This document shows, piece by piece, positions 44,618 to 53,791 of a DNA stretch of 64,000 bases (its first letter is position 1; every line of letters starts with the position of its first letter). The stretch is from Devosia neptuniae (GTDB taxonomy: Bacteria > Pseudomonadota > Alphaproteobacteria > Rhizobiales > Devosiaceae): positions 372,001 to 436,000 of the forward strand of contig NZ_CP104964.1 of assembly GCF_025452235.1 (NCBI RefSeq), read 5' to 3'. A program made the translations under genes and the position numbers. The notes beneath the pieces are model-generated. The model was not told the origin of the DNA and ran no database searches. It saw nothing but the letters and a program-made list of their open reading frames with translations.

Positions 44618-46651
44618 TTAGAATTCGCTCCAGTCACTCGAAATCGCCGCATTGCCTTGGCTGAGGTAGGCCGCCCTGGCGGCACGCTTCGCATTGGTCG
44701 GCTTGATGGCGCTGTGCGGCGGCGGCGCCGAATTGCGCTGGGCCACAGCACGACCTTCGCCGGTTTTGAACACCGTAACGATATCGTCCAGCGCCCCGGC
44801 CTGGGCCTCGGTTTGTTCGATCGAGGCATTCATCTCCTCAACCAATGCCGCATTGTGCTGGGTCATCTCATCCATCTGGCGGACGGCAATATTGACCTCT
44901 TCGATGGCGGATGCCTGTTCCTGGCTATCGCGCGCAATGCCATCCATCAGCTGATTGTTGGCGCGCGCCGCATCCAGCATGGCATGCAGCCGCCCTGCCG
45001 CGTCCGACACCAGGCGCGAGCCCAGTCCCACCTCGCCTGTCGACTGCTCGATCAGGACCTTGACGTCGGCCGAGGCAGACGCTGCCGATTGCGCCAGGCG
45101 CCGCACTTCCACGGCCACGACCGCAAAGCCCTTGCCGGCATCGCCGGCACGCGCCGCTTCTACCGAGGCATTGAGTGCCAACAGATTGGTCTGGAAGGCG
45201 ATATCATCGATCATGCCGATGATATTGGAGATCTTGCCCGAACTGGTCTCGATCGCCGTCATGGCCTCATTGGCTTTTTCCATCACCTTGCGGCCCTCCT
45301 CGGCGGTGCGGGTCACTTCGCCGGCGTTGACGCTGGCATCCTTGGCGCGCTGCGAATTCTGCAGCACGGTCGCTGCCAGCTGTTCCATGGTTGCCGACGT
45401 TTCTTCGATCGTCGCCGCCTGCTTGGTGGTGCGTTCAGAGAGGTCATTGGCGCCGGCCAGGATTTCCCCGGTGGCGAGGCGCAGTGACCGCGACGTATCG
45501 CGCAACTGCATCACCACCTCACTGAGCTTGTCGCCCACCGCATTGGTATCGGTCTTGAGGCGAGCAAAGGCACCCTGATACTCGCCTTCCATGCGCATGG
45601 TTAGGTCCGTATTGGCGAGAGCCGTCAGCACCCGGCCGGTCTCGTCTAGTCCGCGGTCCACGGTGGCCACGAGGCTGTTGACGCTGCTTGCCAGCCCGTT
45701 GAGTTCGGGATCGGGGAATTGAGCCTCGACACGGCGGCTGAAATTGCCGGCGATCGCAGCATCCACTACTTCGCCGAAAGCTCCCTGCAGTTCGCTCATC
45801 ATCTGCTGGCGCGCCCTCTGGTCGGCAATGATGCGCGCCGCTTCCGCCTCGGTCATCTGGCTGACCTTGAGTCCGTTTTCACGGAACACTTCGACGGAGC
45901 GCGCCATGTCGCCGATTTCGTCGCGACGGGTCATGCCCTGCGGCACCACATCGAAGTCATTGTCGGCGATGCGCACCATGTCACGGTTCAGCCTGGCGAT
46001 CGGCTTGCTGATCGAGCGGGCGATGAAAACGCCGATGAGCAGCAGCAACAAGGTCACGCCAAAGGCGATGGCCCCGCTGATCAGCGCGGCTTCGCCGAAG
46101 ATGGCATCGACCTGTGTGGTCAATACGCCCGAGGCAATCGTCCAGCCCCAGGGGGTGAAAGCCTGCGCATAGCTGACCTTGTCGAAAAAGCCGCCTTCCG
46201 GGGACTTGAACAGATATGTGACAAAAGTCGATCCATTGGCGATGGCATTGGTGACCATCTCCTTGATGTAGAGCTTGCCGGCGCCATCCGCTTCGATGGA
46301 ACGGTCGCTACCCTGCTTTTCCGGCTTGGTCGGATGCATAAGCATGACCATGTCGAACGTGTCGATGAACACGTATTCCCCGCCCTGGTAGCGGAAGCCG
46401 CGCAGGGACTCCAGCGTCAGCGACTTGGCTTCTTCTTCGGTGAATTCACCGGCTTGGGCTCGGTCATAGTAATTTTGCGCAATGCTTGTCGCGCCCTGAA
46501 CCACGCTCTGCAATTCGGTGCGCTTGAAGGCGTCGAGGTTCTCGCGCAGCGTGTAGAGCTGATATGCCAGCACGCTGGCAAATCCGATGGCGAAGATGAT
46601 GATCAGAGCATAGAGGCGTCGGGCGATGCTGCCAGTGAAGAAGTTAGTCAC
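44618..46651 (-). CDS. Methyl-accepting chemotaxis protein with Cache domain
   Basis: A 677-residue receptor. A membrane helix at about 12-30 ([20 protein letters not shown]) is followed by a periplasmic single Cache domain with [20 protein letters not shown] and [17 protein letters not shown] second helix at about 195-215 is followed by HAMP units, then the signalling tip ([20 protein letters not shown] then [20 protein letters not shown]). The last five residues, DWSEF, match the CheR/CheB tether xWxxF. GTG 46651 with GGAG 5 nt upstream is preferred; the frame opens at a TTG 105 nt earlier. No che genes are nearby. Confidence 0.93.
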   Translation of the reverse strand: MTNFFTGSIARRLYALIIIFAIGFASVLAYQLYTLRENLDAFKRTELQSVVQGATSIAQNYYDRAQAGEFTEEEAKSLTLESLRGFRYQGGEYVFIDTFDMVMLMHPTKPEKQGSDRSIEADGAGKLYIKEMVTNAIANGSTFVTYLFKSPEGGFFDKVSYAQAFTPWGWTIASGVLTTQVDAIFGEAALISGAIAFGVTLLLLLIGVFIARSISKPIARLNRDMVRIADNDFDVVPQGMTRRDEIGDMARSVEVFRENGLKVSQMTEAEAARIIADQRARQQMMSELQGAFGEVVDAAIAGNFSRRVEAQFPDPELNGLASSVNSLVATVDRGLDETGRVLTALANTDLTMRMEGEYQGAFARLKTDTNAVGDKLSEVVMQLRDTSRSLRLATGEILAGANDLSERTTKQAATIEETSATMEQLAATVLQNSQRAKDASVNAGEVTRTAEEGRKVMEKANEAMTAIETSSGKISNIIGMIDDIAFQTNLLALNASVEAARAGDAGKGFAVVAVEVRRLAQSAASASADVKVLIEQSTGEVGLGSRLVSDAAGRLHAMLDAARANNQLMDGIARDSQEQASAIEEVNIAVRQMDEMTQHNAALVEEMNASIEQTEAQAGALDDIVTVFKTGEGRAVAQRNSAPPPHSAIKPTNAKRAARAAYLSQGNAAISSDWSEF

Positions 46652-47098
46652 TTTGTCTCCAGTGACGTTCGGGCAACAGGAATGACACTGGTCCGCCCCG
46701 CGGATGAAGCCTGGTACGTCGATATTATTTGATGTGGTGACGTAGGAATCCGTCAAACTGACACTGTCTTAGCTTGGTTAATCGCCGGTAAAACACCGTG
46801 TGACAGCCGTAGCGTTTTGAGTTCACAACTGAAGGAAAGCTAATGGCTGCAGGTTTCTACATTCCTGATCGCATATAGGAGCTCAGAGGCTCTTTGGGCT
46901 GAGGATAAAGGGCGGCGTTCAGAAGTACTGGCCTCAGCCGATCAGCACTTTTTACCCGGCACCATGCTGGCTCGGCATTTTCTGCACAGAAGATCGGCCA
47001 GAACCCAGCTCGCCGAGCCAAATTCCTCCTGTTCCAGTGTTCTGCGTTTGGCCCGCATTTTGCATGAACGAGGACGACTGATTGTCACGAGGTCCACC
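46652..47098. other. Intergenic between divergent mcp and 47099 gene
   Basis: About 445 bp. No separate gene is seen. It carries promoters for both divergent genes; GGAG at about 46659 on the minus strand is the chemoreceptor ribosome site, and GAGG at about 47089 on the plus strand serves the next gene. Confidence 0.35.
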
Positions 47099-47860
47099 AT
47101 GCAGATTACAGCTGCCACTTTCGCCGATCCTGCAATGCGACAATACCTGCAGACCTACTATGAAAATCAGAAAGCGGAGGCGGTGGCGTCGTGGAAGGCT
47201 CGTGAGCCCATTCCCGAAAACGCGGAATTCAAACTTCCGGACGGCTCCATTCTGGTCGGCAAGGCTGTCCAGATCAGCGCCGAACAAATGGAAAAAGCGA
47301 TCGTTCCTTTCGACCAGTGGCTCGACTTCCAGATTGACCGGTTCACCAATCCCGGACTTGGGCCAAAGCGTTTGGAGATGGCGCAGCAGCAACTCGATTT
47401 TGTGCAGGCGAACGGTCCCGATAGCAGTTCAAACGTCCGCACGACATTTTCAAGTAACGGCGTCTTGTTGGCCGCTCTCTATACCGATGGCACCACCATG
47501 ACGTCGAATGGTAGTGCGCAAATTCTCAGCCCCATTCTCGATAGAGCCAACGACCTGGAACTGACTGGACAGAAGCGCACCGACTATCTGACCCGCGAAA
47601 TCCAGGTTGCGCTATCAAAGCGGCACCGGGATCTCAATGTCACCAGCTACCCCGACAATACCATTCCGACCAAGCGTGAATTTGGACAGCTCTGGCACCC
47701 CAATTTTGACATTGATGACCATCACGCATCCGCCATAGCCGAGGCACAGGCGAGCTACGAAGATGCCTATGCTTGGTATCAGCAGTCGCAGACAAATCTG
47801 GATCAGATGCGCGACTTTCTACTGAAGATGCAGGAAGCCCAGGACATTTTCCGCATATGA
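47099..47860 (+). CDS. Hypothetical protein, 253 residues
   Basis: From ATG 47099 (GAGG 6 nt upstream): MQITAATFADPAMRQYLQTY, later AIVPFDQWLDFQIDRFTNPG, FSSNGVLLAALYTDGTTMTS, and a helical C-terminus with YEDAYAWYQQSQTNLDQMRD. It has no signal peptide, membrane helix or known motif. The frame is open upstream to 46964 but without a ribosome site. I do not recognise the family. Monocistronic. Confidence 0.65.
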   Translation: MQITAATFADPAMRQYLQTYYENQKAEAVASWKAREPIPENAEFKLPDGSILVGKAVQISAEQMEKAIVPFDQWLDFQIDRFTNPGLGPKRLEMAQQQLDFVQANGPDSSSNVRTTFSSNGVLLAALYTDGTTMTSNGSAQILSPILDRANDLELTGQKRTDYLTREIQVALSKRHRDLNVTSYPDNTIPTKREFGQLWHPNFDIDDHHASAIAEAQASYEDAYAWYQQSQTNLDQMRDFLLKMQEAQDIFRI

Positions 47861-48166
47861 TCTCAGCGTAGTGGCGTAGCCCCTGGTCCTCCTCCGCCAA
47901 TCAACGCTGGCCGCGTCATTGGCTCCATACCCATGAGCGGTCGGTCCGCATTCGGCCCCATTTTTGCCGTTGCCCGGATTCTGATAAATGGCGGAAAGGG
48001 GGCCGAGAGCGGACTGTCAGCTTTCAGGCGTCGACCTGGAATTAGCAGACGTACACGGCCGGAGGTTGCGATCGCTAAACATCCGTCATCTCGACGTCAT
48101 GTGACTTGGCAATATTGTAGTCGATTTTCGATATCGGCTGTCGCTTTGGTGCTGCCGAGGTGAGCC
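47861..48166. other. Intergenic before padR
   Basis: About 305 bp. No gene is seen. A PadR operator might be expected near the end, but no clear palindrome was found. Confidence 0.3.
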
Positions 48167-48469
48167 ATGGAACATCAGGATTTATTAAGCGGGCTGATCC
48201 GGCTTCATGTGTTGCACCACGCCGTGGAAGACGAAGTTTACGGGCAATGGATGATCGAAGAGCTGGGGCGGCACGGCTACAGGTTGAGCGCGGGAACGCT
48301 GTACCCAATGCTGCGCTCGATGGAGAAAAAGGGCTACCTGACCTCGGAAGAGAGGCATGTAGGGCGCTCAATTCGCCGGGTTTACCGCGCAACCCCACTA
48401 GGGCGTGACGCTCTAGAAATGGCGCGGGGGAAGGTTCGAGAGCTGATCGGCGAGATGATGCAACTCTAG
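48167..48469 (+). CDS. PadR family transcriptional regulator
   Basis: A 100-residue winged-helix repressor. SGLIRLHVLHHAVEDEVYGQ then WMIEELGRHGYRLSAGTLYP and MLRSMEKKGYLTSEERHVGR show the PadR core with its GTLYPxLxxLExxG motif, followed by a short dimerisation helix. It is followed 31 bp later by an ArsC-like gene on the same strand. Such PadR-ArsC pairs occur in rhizobial relatives, so the regulator likely controls the pair. Confidence 0.92.
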   Translation: MEHQDLLSGLIRLHVLHHAVEDEVYGQWMIEELGRHGYRLSAGTLYPMLRSMEKKGYLTSEERHVGRSIRRVYRATPLGRDALEMARGKVRELIGEMMQL

Positions 48470-48500
48470 GCCGATCGGTCTTATCATTGGAGCAGGGAAA

Positions 48501-49007
48501 ATGCAGAACGGCACCTACCACATCCTCTTTTTGTCTCGGCGTAATTCCGCCCGGAGCATTATGGCCGAGGCCATCTTGAACAAGATCGGCAACGGTCGTT
48601 TCAGGGCTTCCAGTGCAGCTATTGATCCCGCGGACAGCATCGATCCGACCGTGCTCCAGTTGATGCGCGACAACGATTTGCAAGTCAGCGACACCAAGCC
48701 AAAGCATTTCCGAGAGTTTGCCGCCTCTGGCGCGAGCGACATCGATTTTGTGTTCACATTGAGCGATACGGCAGCAGGCGAGGCCCTGCCGGAATGGCCC
48801 GGTTTGCCGATCACAGCGCATTGGAGTTCCAGCGATCCAATCCTGGCTGAAGGCGAGGATTGGGAAAAGAAGCGGGCTTTTGTCCGTGTCATGACCGAAA
48901 TCGAGCGGCGGTTGAACATTTTTATCAACCTCCCGTTTGAATCGCTCGACCGGATGAGCTTGCAGAGCCATATGAACGAGATCGGGAATACTTCTGGCGA
49001 CACCTGA
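48501..49007 (+). CDS. ArsC/LMW phosphatase-like protein lacking all cysteines
   Basis: A 168-residue member of the low-molecular-weight phosphatase/arsenate reductase fold. The P-loop CxxxxxR(S/T) reads FLS-RRNSARSIMAEA, with Ser12 (TCT) where the catalytic Cys should be. The other family cysteines are also absent: FTLSDTAAGEALPEWPG matches FTVCDNAAGExCPxWPG. The Asp-loop (DPILAEGED) is kept. The protein contains no cysteine at all, so it cannot reduce arsenate by the usual mechanism. It may be a binding or regulatory protein. GGAGCAGGG precedes the ATG. Confidence 0.85.
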   Translation: MQNGTYHILFLSRRNSARSIMAEAILNKIGNGRFRASSAAIDPADSIDPTVLQLMRDNDLQVSDTKPKHFREFAASGASDIDFVFTLSDTAAGEALPEWPGLPITAHWSSSDPILAEGEDWEKKRAFVRVMTEIERRLNIFINLPFESLDRMSLQSHMNEIGNTSGDT

Positions 49008-49205
49008 TGCACCGTTTGCACCGCGCTTTATCGGGCCGACATTGAAGCTGACGGAGCAGACATCGAACTGGCTAATCCAGGATACTCGCGGCTAGGAGAA
49101 GCGTCGGCACCGGCGAGGGCGTCGTCTGAAGTTCCATATTCCGAAAAAGCTGACCTCTCCCTTCAGGCGCGGCGAGCACAAGCGCTGCAAACGTGGATGG
49201 GTCCA

Positions 49206-50018
49206 CTAAAGGTGCGTGGCCAGCTTCATTTTTTTGATCACTCGCAGCATCTGCTTCCCATCGAGTTCAGCTGGCTCTAACCGAGCGTAGAGGTCAAACG
49301 ACGTGATGGTTTCTCCGCCAGTGAAGCGCCTGCCGTGGACCACGAGATGCCCGAGCCCGAACACTGTGAGAAGCGTCTCCGTCGCATCGCCATTTTGGGC
49401 CTCTAAGACCAGGTTGGTCTGGCCGAAATGATCGAGGCCAGTTGTCCAGGCCGTGGTCACGCCTCCATCCTGAGTTACGAAAGTGCCGAAGGCCAGCATC
49501 GTCGCCGTCTGGTTCGGTTGATCCAAATGACTGTTGGCGTAGTTCAGGTAGTCGTCCAGATTGGCGCGACCGACGACCAGGTCGAGATAGTGCAAAACAA
49601 CCGCGCGCATCGGGGTGACCTGATGAATACCGAGCAAAGCCGTGGCAATTTCATTATGAGCAATTACCGGATCATTCTCGTCGTTCATGATCATGAACCG
49701 GAACTTCGCTTGGTGGCTCGCACGGTACAGGTCGTCGTATGCGGCCGTGGCATCGATGCAGAACGTCTTTCCCCAATCGACATGAGCTCGTGCTACGGCG
49801 GGGTAGTGAGGTGGAACGACCGGTGCCTCTACCGGCGCAGGCCTGCCAACGTAGAGGCGGGTGGCGCCACGCAGGCCGTCGAAAACGCCTTTGTCATCCA
49901 GTTTTTCACATTCATAACCTTCGCGGCTCCAGGCTTCGATCAGTGCCTCAGTCGACCAGGCGGGCAGGTCGTCAAAATAGAGGGTTGCCTCAAAATAATG
50001 AACGCCGTCGTTCGCCAT
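49206..50018 (-). CDS. Hypothetical protein, 270 residues
   Basis: From ATG 50018 (GAGG 7 nt upstream) the product reads MANDGVHYFEATLYFDDLPA. Later features include RLYVGRPAPVEAPVVPPHYP, FRFMIMNDENDPVIAHNEIA and VFGLGHLVVHGRRFTGGETI. It is soluble and alpha/beta. The overall look recalls DUF4261-type proteins, but I cannot confirm it. The frame extends 18 codons upstream without family-like sequence. Monocistronic. Confidence 0.6.
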   Translation of the reverse strand: MANDGVHYFEATLYFDDLPAWSTEALIEAWSREGYECEKLDDKGVFDGLRGATRLYVGRPAPVEAPVVPPHYPAVARAHVDWGKTFCIDATAAYDDLYRASHQAKFRFMIMNDENDPVIAHNEIATALLGIHQVTPMRAVVLHYLDLVVGRANLDDYLNYANSHLDQPNQTATMLAFGTFVTQDGGVTTAWTTGLDHFGQTNLVLEAQNGDATETLLTVFGLGHLVVHGRRFTGGETITSFDLYARLEPAELDGKQMLRVIKKMKLATHL

Positions 50019-50488
50019 TTCGATACCTCTTGCGGTTGGATTTCTTAGTCTGGGGAGGGAGTGTTTATGCATCAGCTGCTCGATTATGCAAACCTGAGCA
50101 GACAGCGCGATGGAAACTGATGTAGATCACTGCACATGATGTCCTCGGCCCATGGCTACCGCATTTGAGTCCGCTTCCACCGGTCGCGCGCCGAATTGCG
50201 GAAGGTCCGCTTTCCGCCCGAAACGGACGATAGGCCTGCAGCAATCGCATGTCCGCGTTTGGGAACGGATGGACGATGCCTGAATGGCAGGAATGGGGCG
50301 CGTTGCCGTCCGGGGGGTGTCGACCCCATTGCGGCCGTTGACCAGTCGTATTCGACGTCCTAAAAGCCGACCCACAGCAGAAGGAGATTTATGCGCAGAG
50401 GCTTGTGATCCCAACCGCAAATAGCGGTATCGCCGGCACCACAGGATGGTCGCCGAACCTCTTTGCATATCTTTTCTGCGGAGTTCTC
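50019..50488. other. Intergenic, no gene seen
   Basis: About 470 bp between divergent genes. No credible frame is seen. The stretch around 50160-50340 has low-complexity GC-rich words resembling degenerate intergenic repeats. Confidence 0.3.
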
Positions 50489-50938
50489 ATGAATACCGAG
50501 GACGTTTTGATTCGGCCTTTCGAGGCAGCGGACACCCATAAACTTTCGAAGATCTGGTTCGAAGCCTCGTTGCTTGCTCACCCGTTTATTGGCGAGCGCC
50601 GTTTGATGGATCAACAGGCACTAATCGAAGAGCAGTATCTGCCAAGCGCTGAAACATGGGTCGCAACTATGAACAGTCAACCGGCCGGCTTCATCAGTTT
50701 GCTCGAGACCTTCATTGGAGGACTGTTTATTTGTCCGGATCGGCAAGGGCTGGGAATTGGAAGCCGTCTAGTCTCGCACGCCCTGACTTTGAAGGGTGAA
50801 CTTACGCTTGAGGTCTACACTCAGAACGTGCAAGCGATGGGCTTCTACAGATCACTCGGCTTTCAGGAGCTTTCTCGGCGCTCGGCGGACGATGAAGGTT
50901 ATCCCTACGAAAATGCGCGTTTGTGTCTGATGGCATGA
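50489..50938 (+). CDS. GNAT family N-acetyltransferase
   Basis: A 149-residue acetyltransferase from ATG 50489 (GGAG 7 nt upstream). VLIRPFEAADTHKLSKIWFE opens the fold, the acetyl-CoA loop is QGLGIGSRLV (R/QxxGxG/A), and LEVYTQNVQAMGFYRSLGFQ is the standard motif B. The target is unknown. An earlier in-frame ATG at 50405 is not supported. A stable hairpin follows. Confidence 0.88.
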   Translation: MNTEDVLIRPFEAADTHKLSKIWFEASLLAHPFIGERRLMDQQALIEEQYLPSAETWVATMNSQPAGFISLLETFIGGLFICPDRQGLGIGSRLVSHALTLKGELTLEVYTQNVQAMGFYRSLGFQELSRRSADDEGYPYENARLCLMA

Positions 50939-50943
50939 CGATT

Positions 50944-50972
50944 TGCCGGGCGGTGAAGCTACCGTCCGGCAG
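50944..50972. terminator. Stable hairpin after the GNAT gene
   Basis: TGCCGGGCGGT-GAAGCT-ACCGTCCGGCA forms an 11-bp stem with one mismatch, 6 nt after the stop codon. No T-run follows, so it may be a weak or rho-assisted terminator. Confidence 0.5.
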
Positions 50973-51169
50973 CAATCTACTGCAGTTGCCCAAACGCAGT
51001 CGGTCTGAAATCCACCGTTATCGCCATTGCCGGTCTCTCACCGGAACGGCCGCTTTTGAGATATGTCGACACCGCGCCAATGGCTGAGACGGAGCGCTTG
51101 GGTAGCTGCGGTGAGACCTCGAGTGGCCACCGTCTCCGCTGACGGGTTCCGAGCGCATCGTCGCCTTAA

Positions 51170-51199
51170 CTGTCAGAAAACTGCGTATGTTTCTGACAG
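51170..51199. promoter_or_regulatory. Inverted repeat operator upstream of the AbiEi-like gene
   Basis: CTGTCAGAAA and TTTCTGACAG form a perfect 10-bp inverted repeat with a 10-bp spacer, ending 8 bp before the ATG. AbiEi antitoxins repress their own promoter by binding inverted repeats, so this is a good operator candidate. It survives although both genes downstream are broken. Confidence 0.75.
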
Positions 51200-51207
51200 G
51201 AGTGGCC

Positions 51208-51799
51208 ATGCAACGCTTGACCGAACAGATTCTAACCCACGCGAAAGGGCTGCCCGAGGGCACGCCAGTTGCTGCTAAAAGCTTGCTCCACCTCGGCAAT
51301 CGCGCCGCGGTGGACCAGGCTCTGTCGCGCCTGAGCGAGAGGGGCTATTTGATCCGGGCGGGCCGCGGCGTCTATTTCCTGCCAATCACGAGCCGGTTCG
51401 GCACAAGAGCTCCCTCTGTGGAAAAGGCTGTCGAGGCGCTGGCCAGCCAGCGGGGGAGACCATCGTCCCGAGTGGTGCCGCTGCGGCCAATACCTTGGGC
51501 CTTACCACCCAAGTGCCGATCCAGTCGGTCTACCTGACCTCCGGCCGCACTAGGAAGATGAACCTCGGCAAGCAGGTCGTCGAGCTTCGTCATGCGCCAC
51601 GCTGGCAGCTCGCCCTGGCGCATCGACCGGCTGGCGAGGCGGTGCGCGCTCTGGCTTGGCTTGGGCCGGAGAGAGCTGAGGTTGCCCTGCGTACCCTAAA
51701 CGAAAACTTCCGCCGGGCGCCTTCAGCGAGCTGGTCGCAGTAGCGCCGCAGCTTCCGACCTGGCTGGCACGCAGCGTGGGCAAGGCTGCGCATGGCTGA
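51208..51799 (+). pseudogene. AbiEi/DUF6088-type antitoxin, frameshifted
   Basis: From ATG 51208 (AGGAG upstream): MQRLTEQILTHAKGLPEGTP then a winged helix ending RLSERGYLIRAGRGVYFLPI. At about 51453-51458 (a G5 run) one base is missing; the continuation GETIVPSGAAAANTLGLTTQ is in another frame, with VPIQSVYLTSGRTRKMNLGK. A second single-base loss at about 51699 (A-run) shifts the end, AFSELVAVAPQLPTWLARSV, to stop at 51799. Repaired, the product would have about 197 residues and match DUF6088 antitoxins of type IV systems. Confidence 0.83.
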
Positions 51800-51893
51800 T
51801 GCCTTTCTCCACCTCCCGGTCGAGGAATGGCGCGCTGCGCTGACATCGCCACGCGTGCGAACAACGCGGCCGCATAAAAAATTGCTCGCCTGA
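51792..51893 (+). pseudogene. Start of an AbiEii-like nucleotidyltransferase toxin, truncated
   Basis: ATG 51792 overlaps the end of the antitoxin gene. MADAFLHLPVEEWRAAL is a typical AbiEii-like start, but the frame shifts within about 20 codons (expected DIATRANNAAA continuation lies in another frame), and nothing of the NTase core follows. The toxin is lost. Confidence 0.6.
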
Positions 51894-52207
51894 CCAGGCC
51901 GAGGTCTGATTTCGAGAAGCTGCAAAATTGCTCTCGATGGCCGATGTGAGGCGCACTGAAGTGACAGGATGTGTGGAGGGCGGGACAGACATAGGCCGCG
52001 ACCTCCTCCGATCAGGTTGTTCTGAGCGCGGCGTTGTCGAGAATTCGGACAGTAGGACTGCACCCCAGAGCGACACCTGCCGAGGCAAACATCACGAACA
52101 ACAGTGCCGCTCGGGGATTGTCCTCTGTCAAAACAGCTCCCGCGACCGCCAACAGGTGAAAAGGGGACCCGCCCGGTCGGGGGTTGTTACGAGAAACCAA
52201 GGCCGGC
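51894..52207. other. Intergenic debris
   Basis: About 315 bp between the truncated toxin and the DUF1772 gene stop. No gene-like frame is seen; it may hold further unrecognisable remains of the AbiE locus. Confidence 0.3.
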
Positions 52208-52678
52208 CTAACCGTCGCGGTCGGCAAACACGGCGGCGATCAGCAGCAGTTCGGCACTGAGGGTGGCCGCGAGGCGTGCGAGATGCCAAGTCCACCAGCT
52301 ATCACGCAAAGTAGTCCAATTGGCGGGGATCAACTCCGGTGTCCACCCCATGATCTGGTCATTGATAGGTTGGTTGAAAAATCGGGTGACGATACCGCCA
52401 GCGACGATCGCCAATGCGGCCGCCAGATAGAGCCCCAGCACCGCAGGCCGATTGCGACCGAACACGGCCAGCACCACCACCAGCGCCAGCGCCGCCGCCG
52501 CCATGGCCGGCAAAAGGATATTGAGACCACGAACGGCGCCCTGATGCACCTCGAGGAAGGTCGTCGGTGCATAAGCAGTAATATCGTAGCCGCGCCAAAT
52601 GCCGAACATGCTGCCGGTGACGAGGCCGACAAGCAGTAGAGCAAGCACCTGGGCGGTCGTGGGCAGCGCAGCAGACAT
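52208..52678 (-). CDS. DUF1772 (anthrone oxygenase-like) membrane protein
   Basis: A 156-residue protein with four membrane helices (VLALLLVGLVTGSMFGIWRG; LLPAMAAAALALVVVLAVFG; LGLYLAAALAIVAGGIVTRF; and a C-terminal one). FFNQPINDQIMGW is the NxPxNxxI segment of DUF1772, followed by RDSWWTWHLAR. A start one codon earlier (52681) is equally possible. Divergent from the tetR gene, a common arrangement in which the regulator controls the membrane protein. Confidence 0.85.
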   Translation of the reverse strand: MSAALPTTAQVLALLLVGLVTGSMFGIWRGYDITAYAPTTFLEVHQGAVRGLNILLPAMAAAALALVVVLAVFGRNRPAVLGLYLAAALAIVAGGIVTRFFNQPINDQIMGWTPELIPANWTTLRDSWWTWHLARLAATLSAELLLIAAVFADRDG

Positions 52679-52729
52679 CATGAACCCCGTGGTACGGCGA
52701 CCCCTTGCGGCTCACGGCAGCACGGGTAA

Positions 52730-52752
52730 ACTGAAGATATATTCAATACAGT
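52730..52752. promoter_or_regulatory. Candidate TetR operator
   Basis: ACTG...CAGT bounds a 23-bp imperfect palindrome containing TGAAGATATATTCA, located between the DUF1772 gene and tetR, 15 bp before the tetR ATG. Position and symmetry suggest the operator of the divergent TetR regulator. Confidence 0.55.
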
Positions 52753-52766
52753 AGTGATGCATCGAA

Positions 52767-53417
52767 ATGATAGAAGCTGTCAAGCCGAAGCGGAAATATG
52801 CCTCGAGGCACCGCGCCGGCCAGGCGGCGGAAACGCGCGAAGCGGTGATCGCGGCGGCGAAACAACAATTCATCGCAATGGGCTGGCAGGGAACTACTAT
52901 TGCTGGCGTGGCGCGGGCGGCCGGGGTTTCGACCGAAACAATCTATGCCGTATTCGGCAACAAGCAGGCGTTGTTGCGCATGGTGCTGGAGCGGGCGGTG
53001 CGGCGTGCGGAACCGGCCATACCGCTGCTGGAGCAGGCGGGGCCGCTGGCCATCGCAGCAGCGTCAGACCAGCGAGCGCAGATCGCGCTGTTTGCCGAGG
53101 ACATTACGAGCGTGCTGGGCAATGTGGCGGTGCTCATGGCCGTGGTGCGCACAGCTGCTGCCACGGATACAGAACTCGCCGCCTTGTACCGGGGTCTCCA
53201 CGATGGCCGCCGCCGTAACCTCGTTTTTGTCGCCAAGGCATTGTTGGATAAGGGCCCGTTGCGTGACGGAATGGATGCTGAGACGGCAACGGCGTTGCTG
53301 TGGCGGCTGGCCAGCCCTGAGCTGTTTCTGCTGATGACCGACATTGAGGGATTACAAGCAGCTAGCTACGCGGAGTGGCTAACGGATGCGTTGGTCAATG
53401 CGCTATTACCGAGCTAA
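52767..53417 (+). CDS. TetR/AcrR family transcriptional regulator
   Basis: A 216-residue protein. A basic N-terminal tail is followed by the TetR HTH (TREAVIAAAKQQFIAMGWQG then TTIAGVARAAGVSTETIYAV and FGNKQALLRMVLERAV) and an all-helical ligand domain. It probably represses the divergent DUF1772 gene. Ligand unknown. ATG 52767 has no strong ribosome site. Confidence 0.93.
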   Translation: MIEAVKPKRKYASRHRAGQAAETREAVIAAAKQQFIAMGWQGTTIAGVARAAGVSTETIYAVFGNKQALLRMVLERAVRRAEPAIPLLEQAGPLAIAAASDQRAQIALFAEDITSVLGNVAVLMAVVRTAAATDTELAALYRGLHDGRRRNLVFVAKALLDKGPLRDGMDAETATALLWRLASPELFLLMTDIEGLQAASYAEWLTDALVNALLPS

Positions 53418-53791
53418 CCTGATGGTCATGTGCCATTGGCAGAATGAGTGGAGCGGGTCTTTTTCCACGCAGGGAAGCATCGGCGGTGCGAAAGGCCAGG
53501 CGGTGATGGGCGCCGGTCCGGGGTCGGCGTCCTTGGAGACCGCTGCGCGAGGGTCTGGCTGCCAACTTCTATTGAAATGGATCGAAGCGGTACATGGTCC
53601 CTTTCGATTCATAATTTAAAACTGGTCACGCTTAACCCCTGTGAGCAGTATATTTTCCCGAGCCTTGGAATTGTTACTTTACGATAAGCCATCGTTTGTA
53701 TTTATGGCTTGTCGGCTTCTTTTCGCGCCGATTCGATCGCGCGTCTCTCCATTAAGGGACGAGCCGTTTTGACGTTGTGGGGGCTGTTCCG
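53418..53791. other. Intergenic before the giant DUF11 gene
   Basis: About 370 bp, AT-rich near 53600-53710. It should hold the promoter of the DUF11 gene. No clear regulatory motif or gene is seen. Confidence 0.35.
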
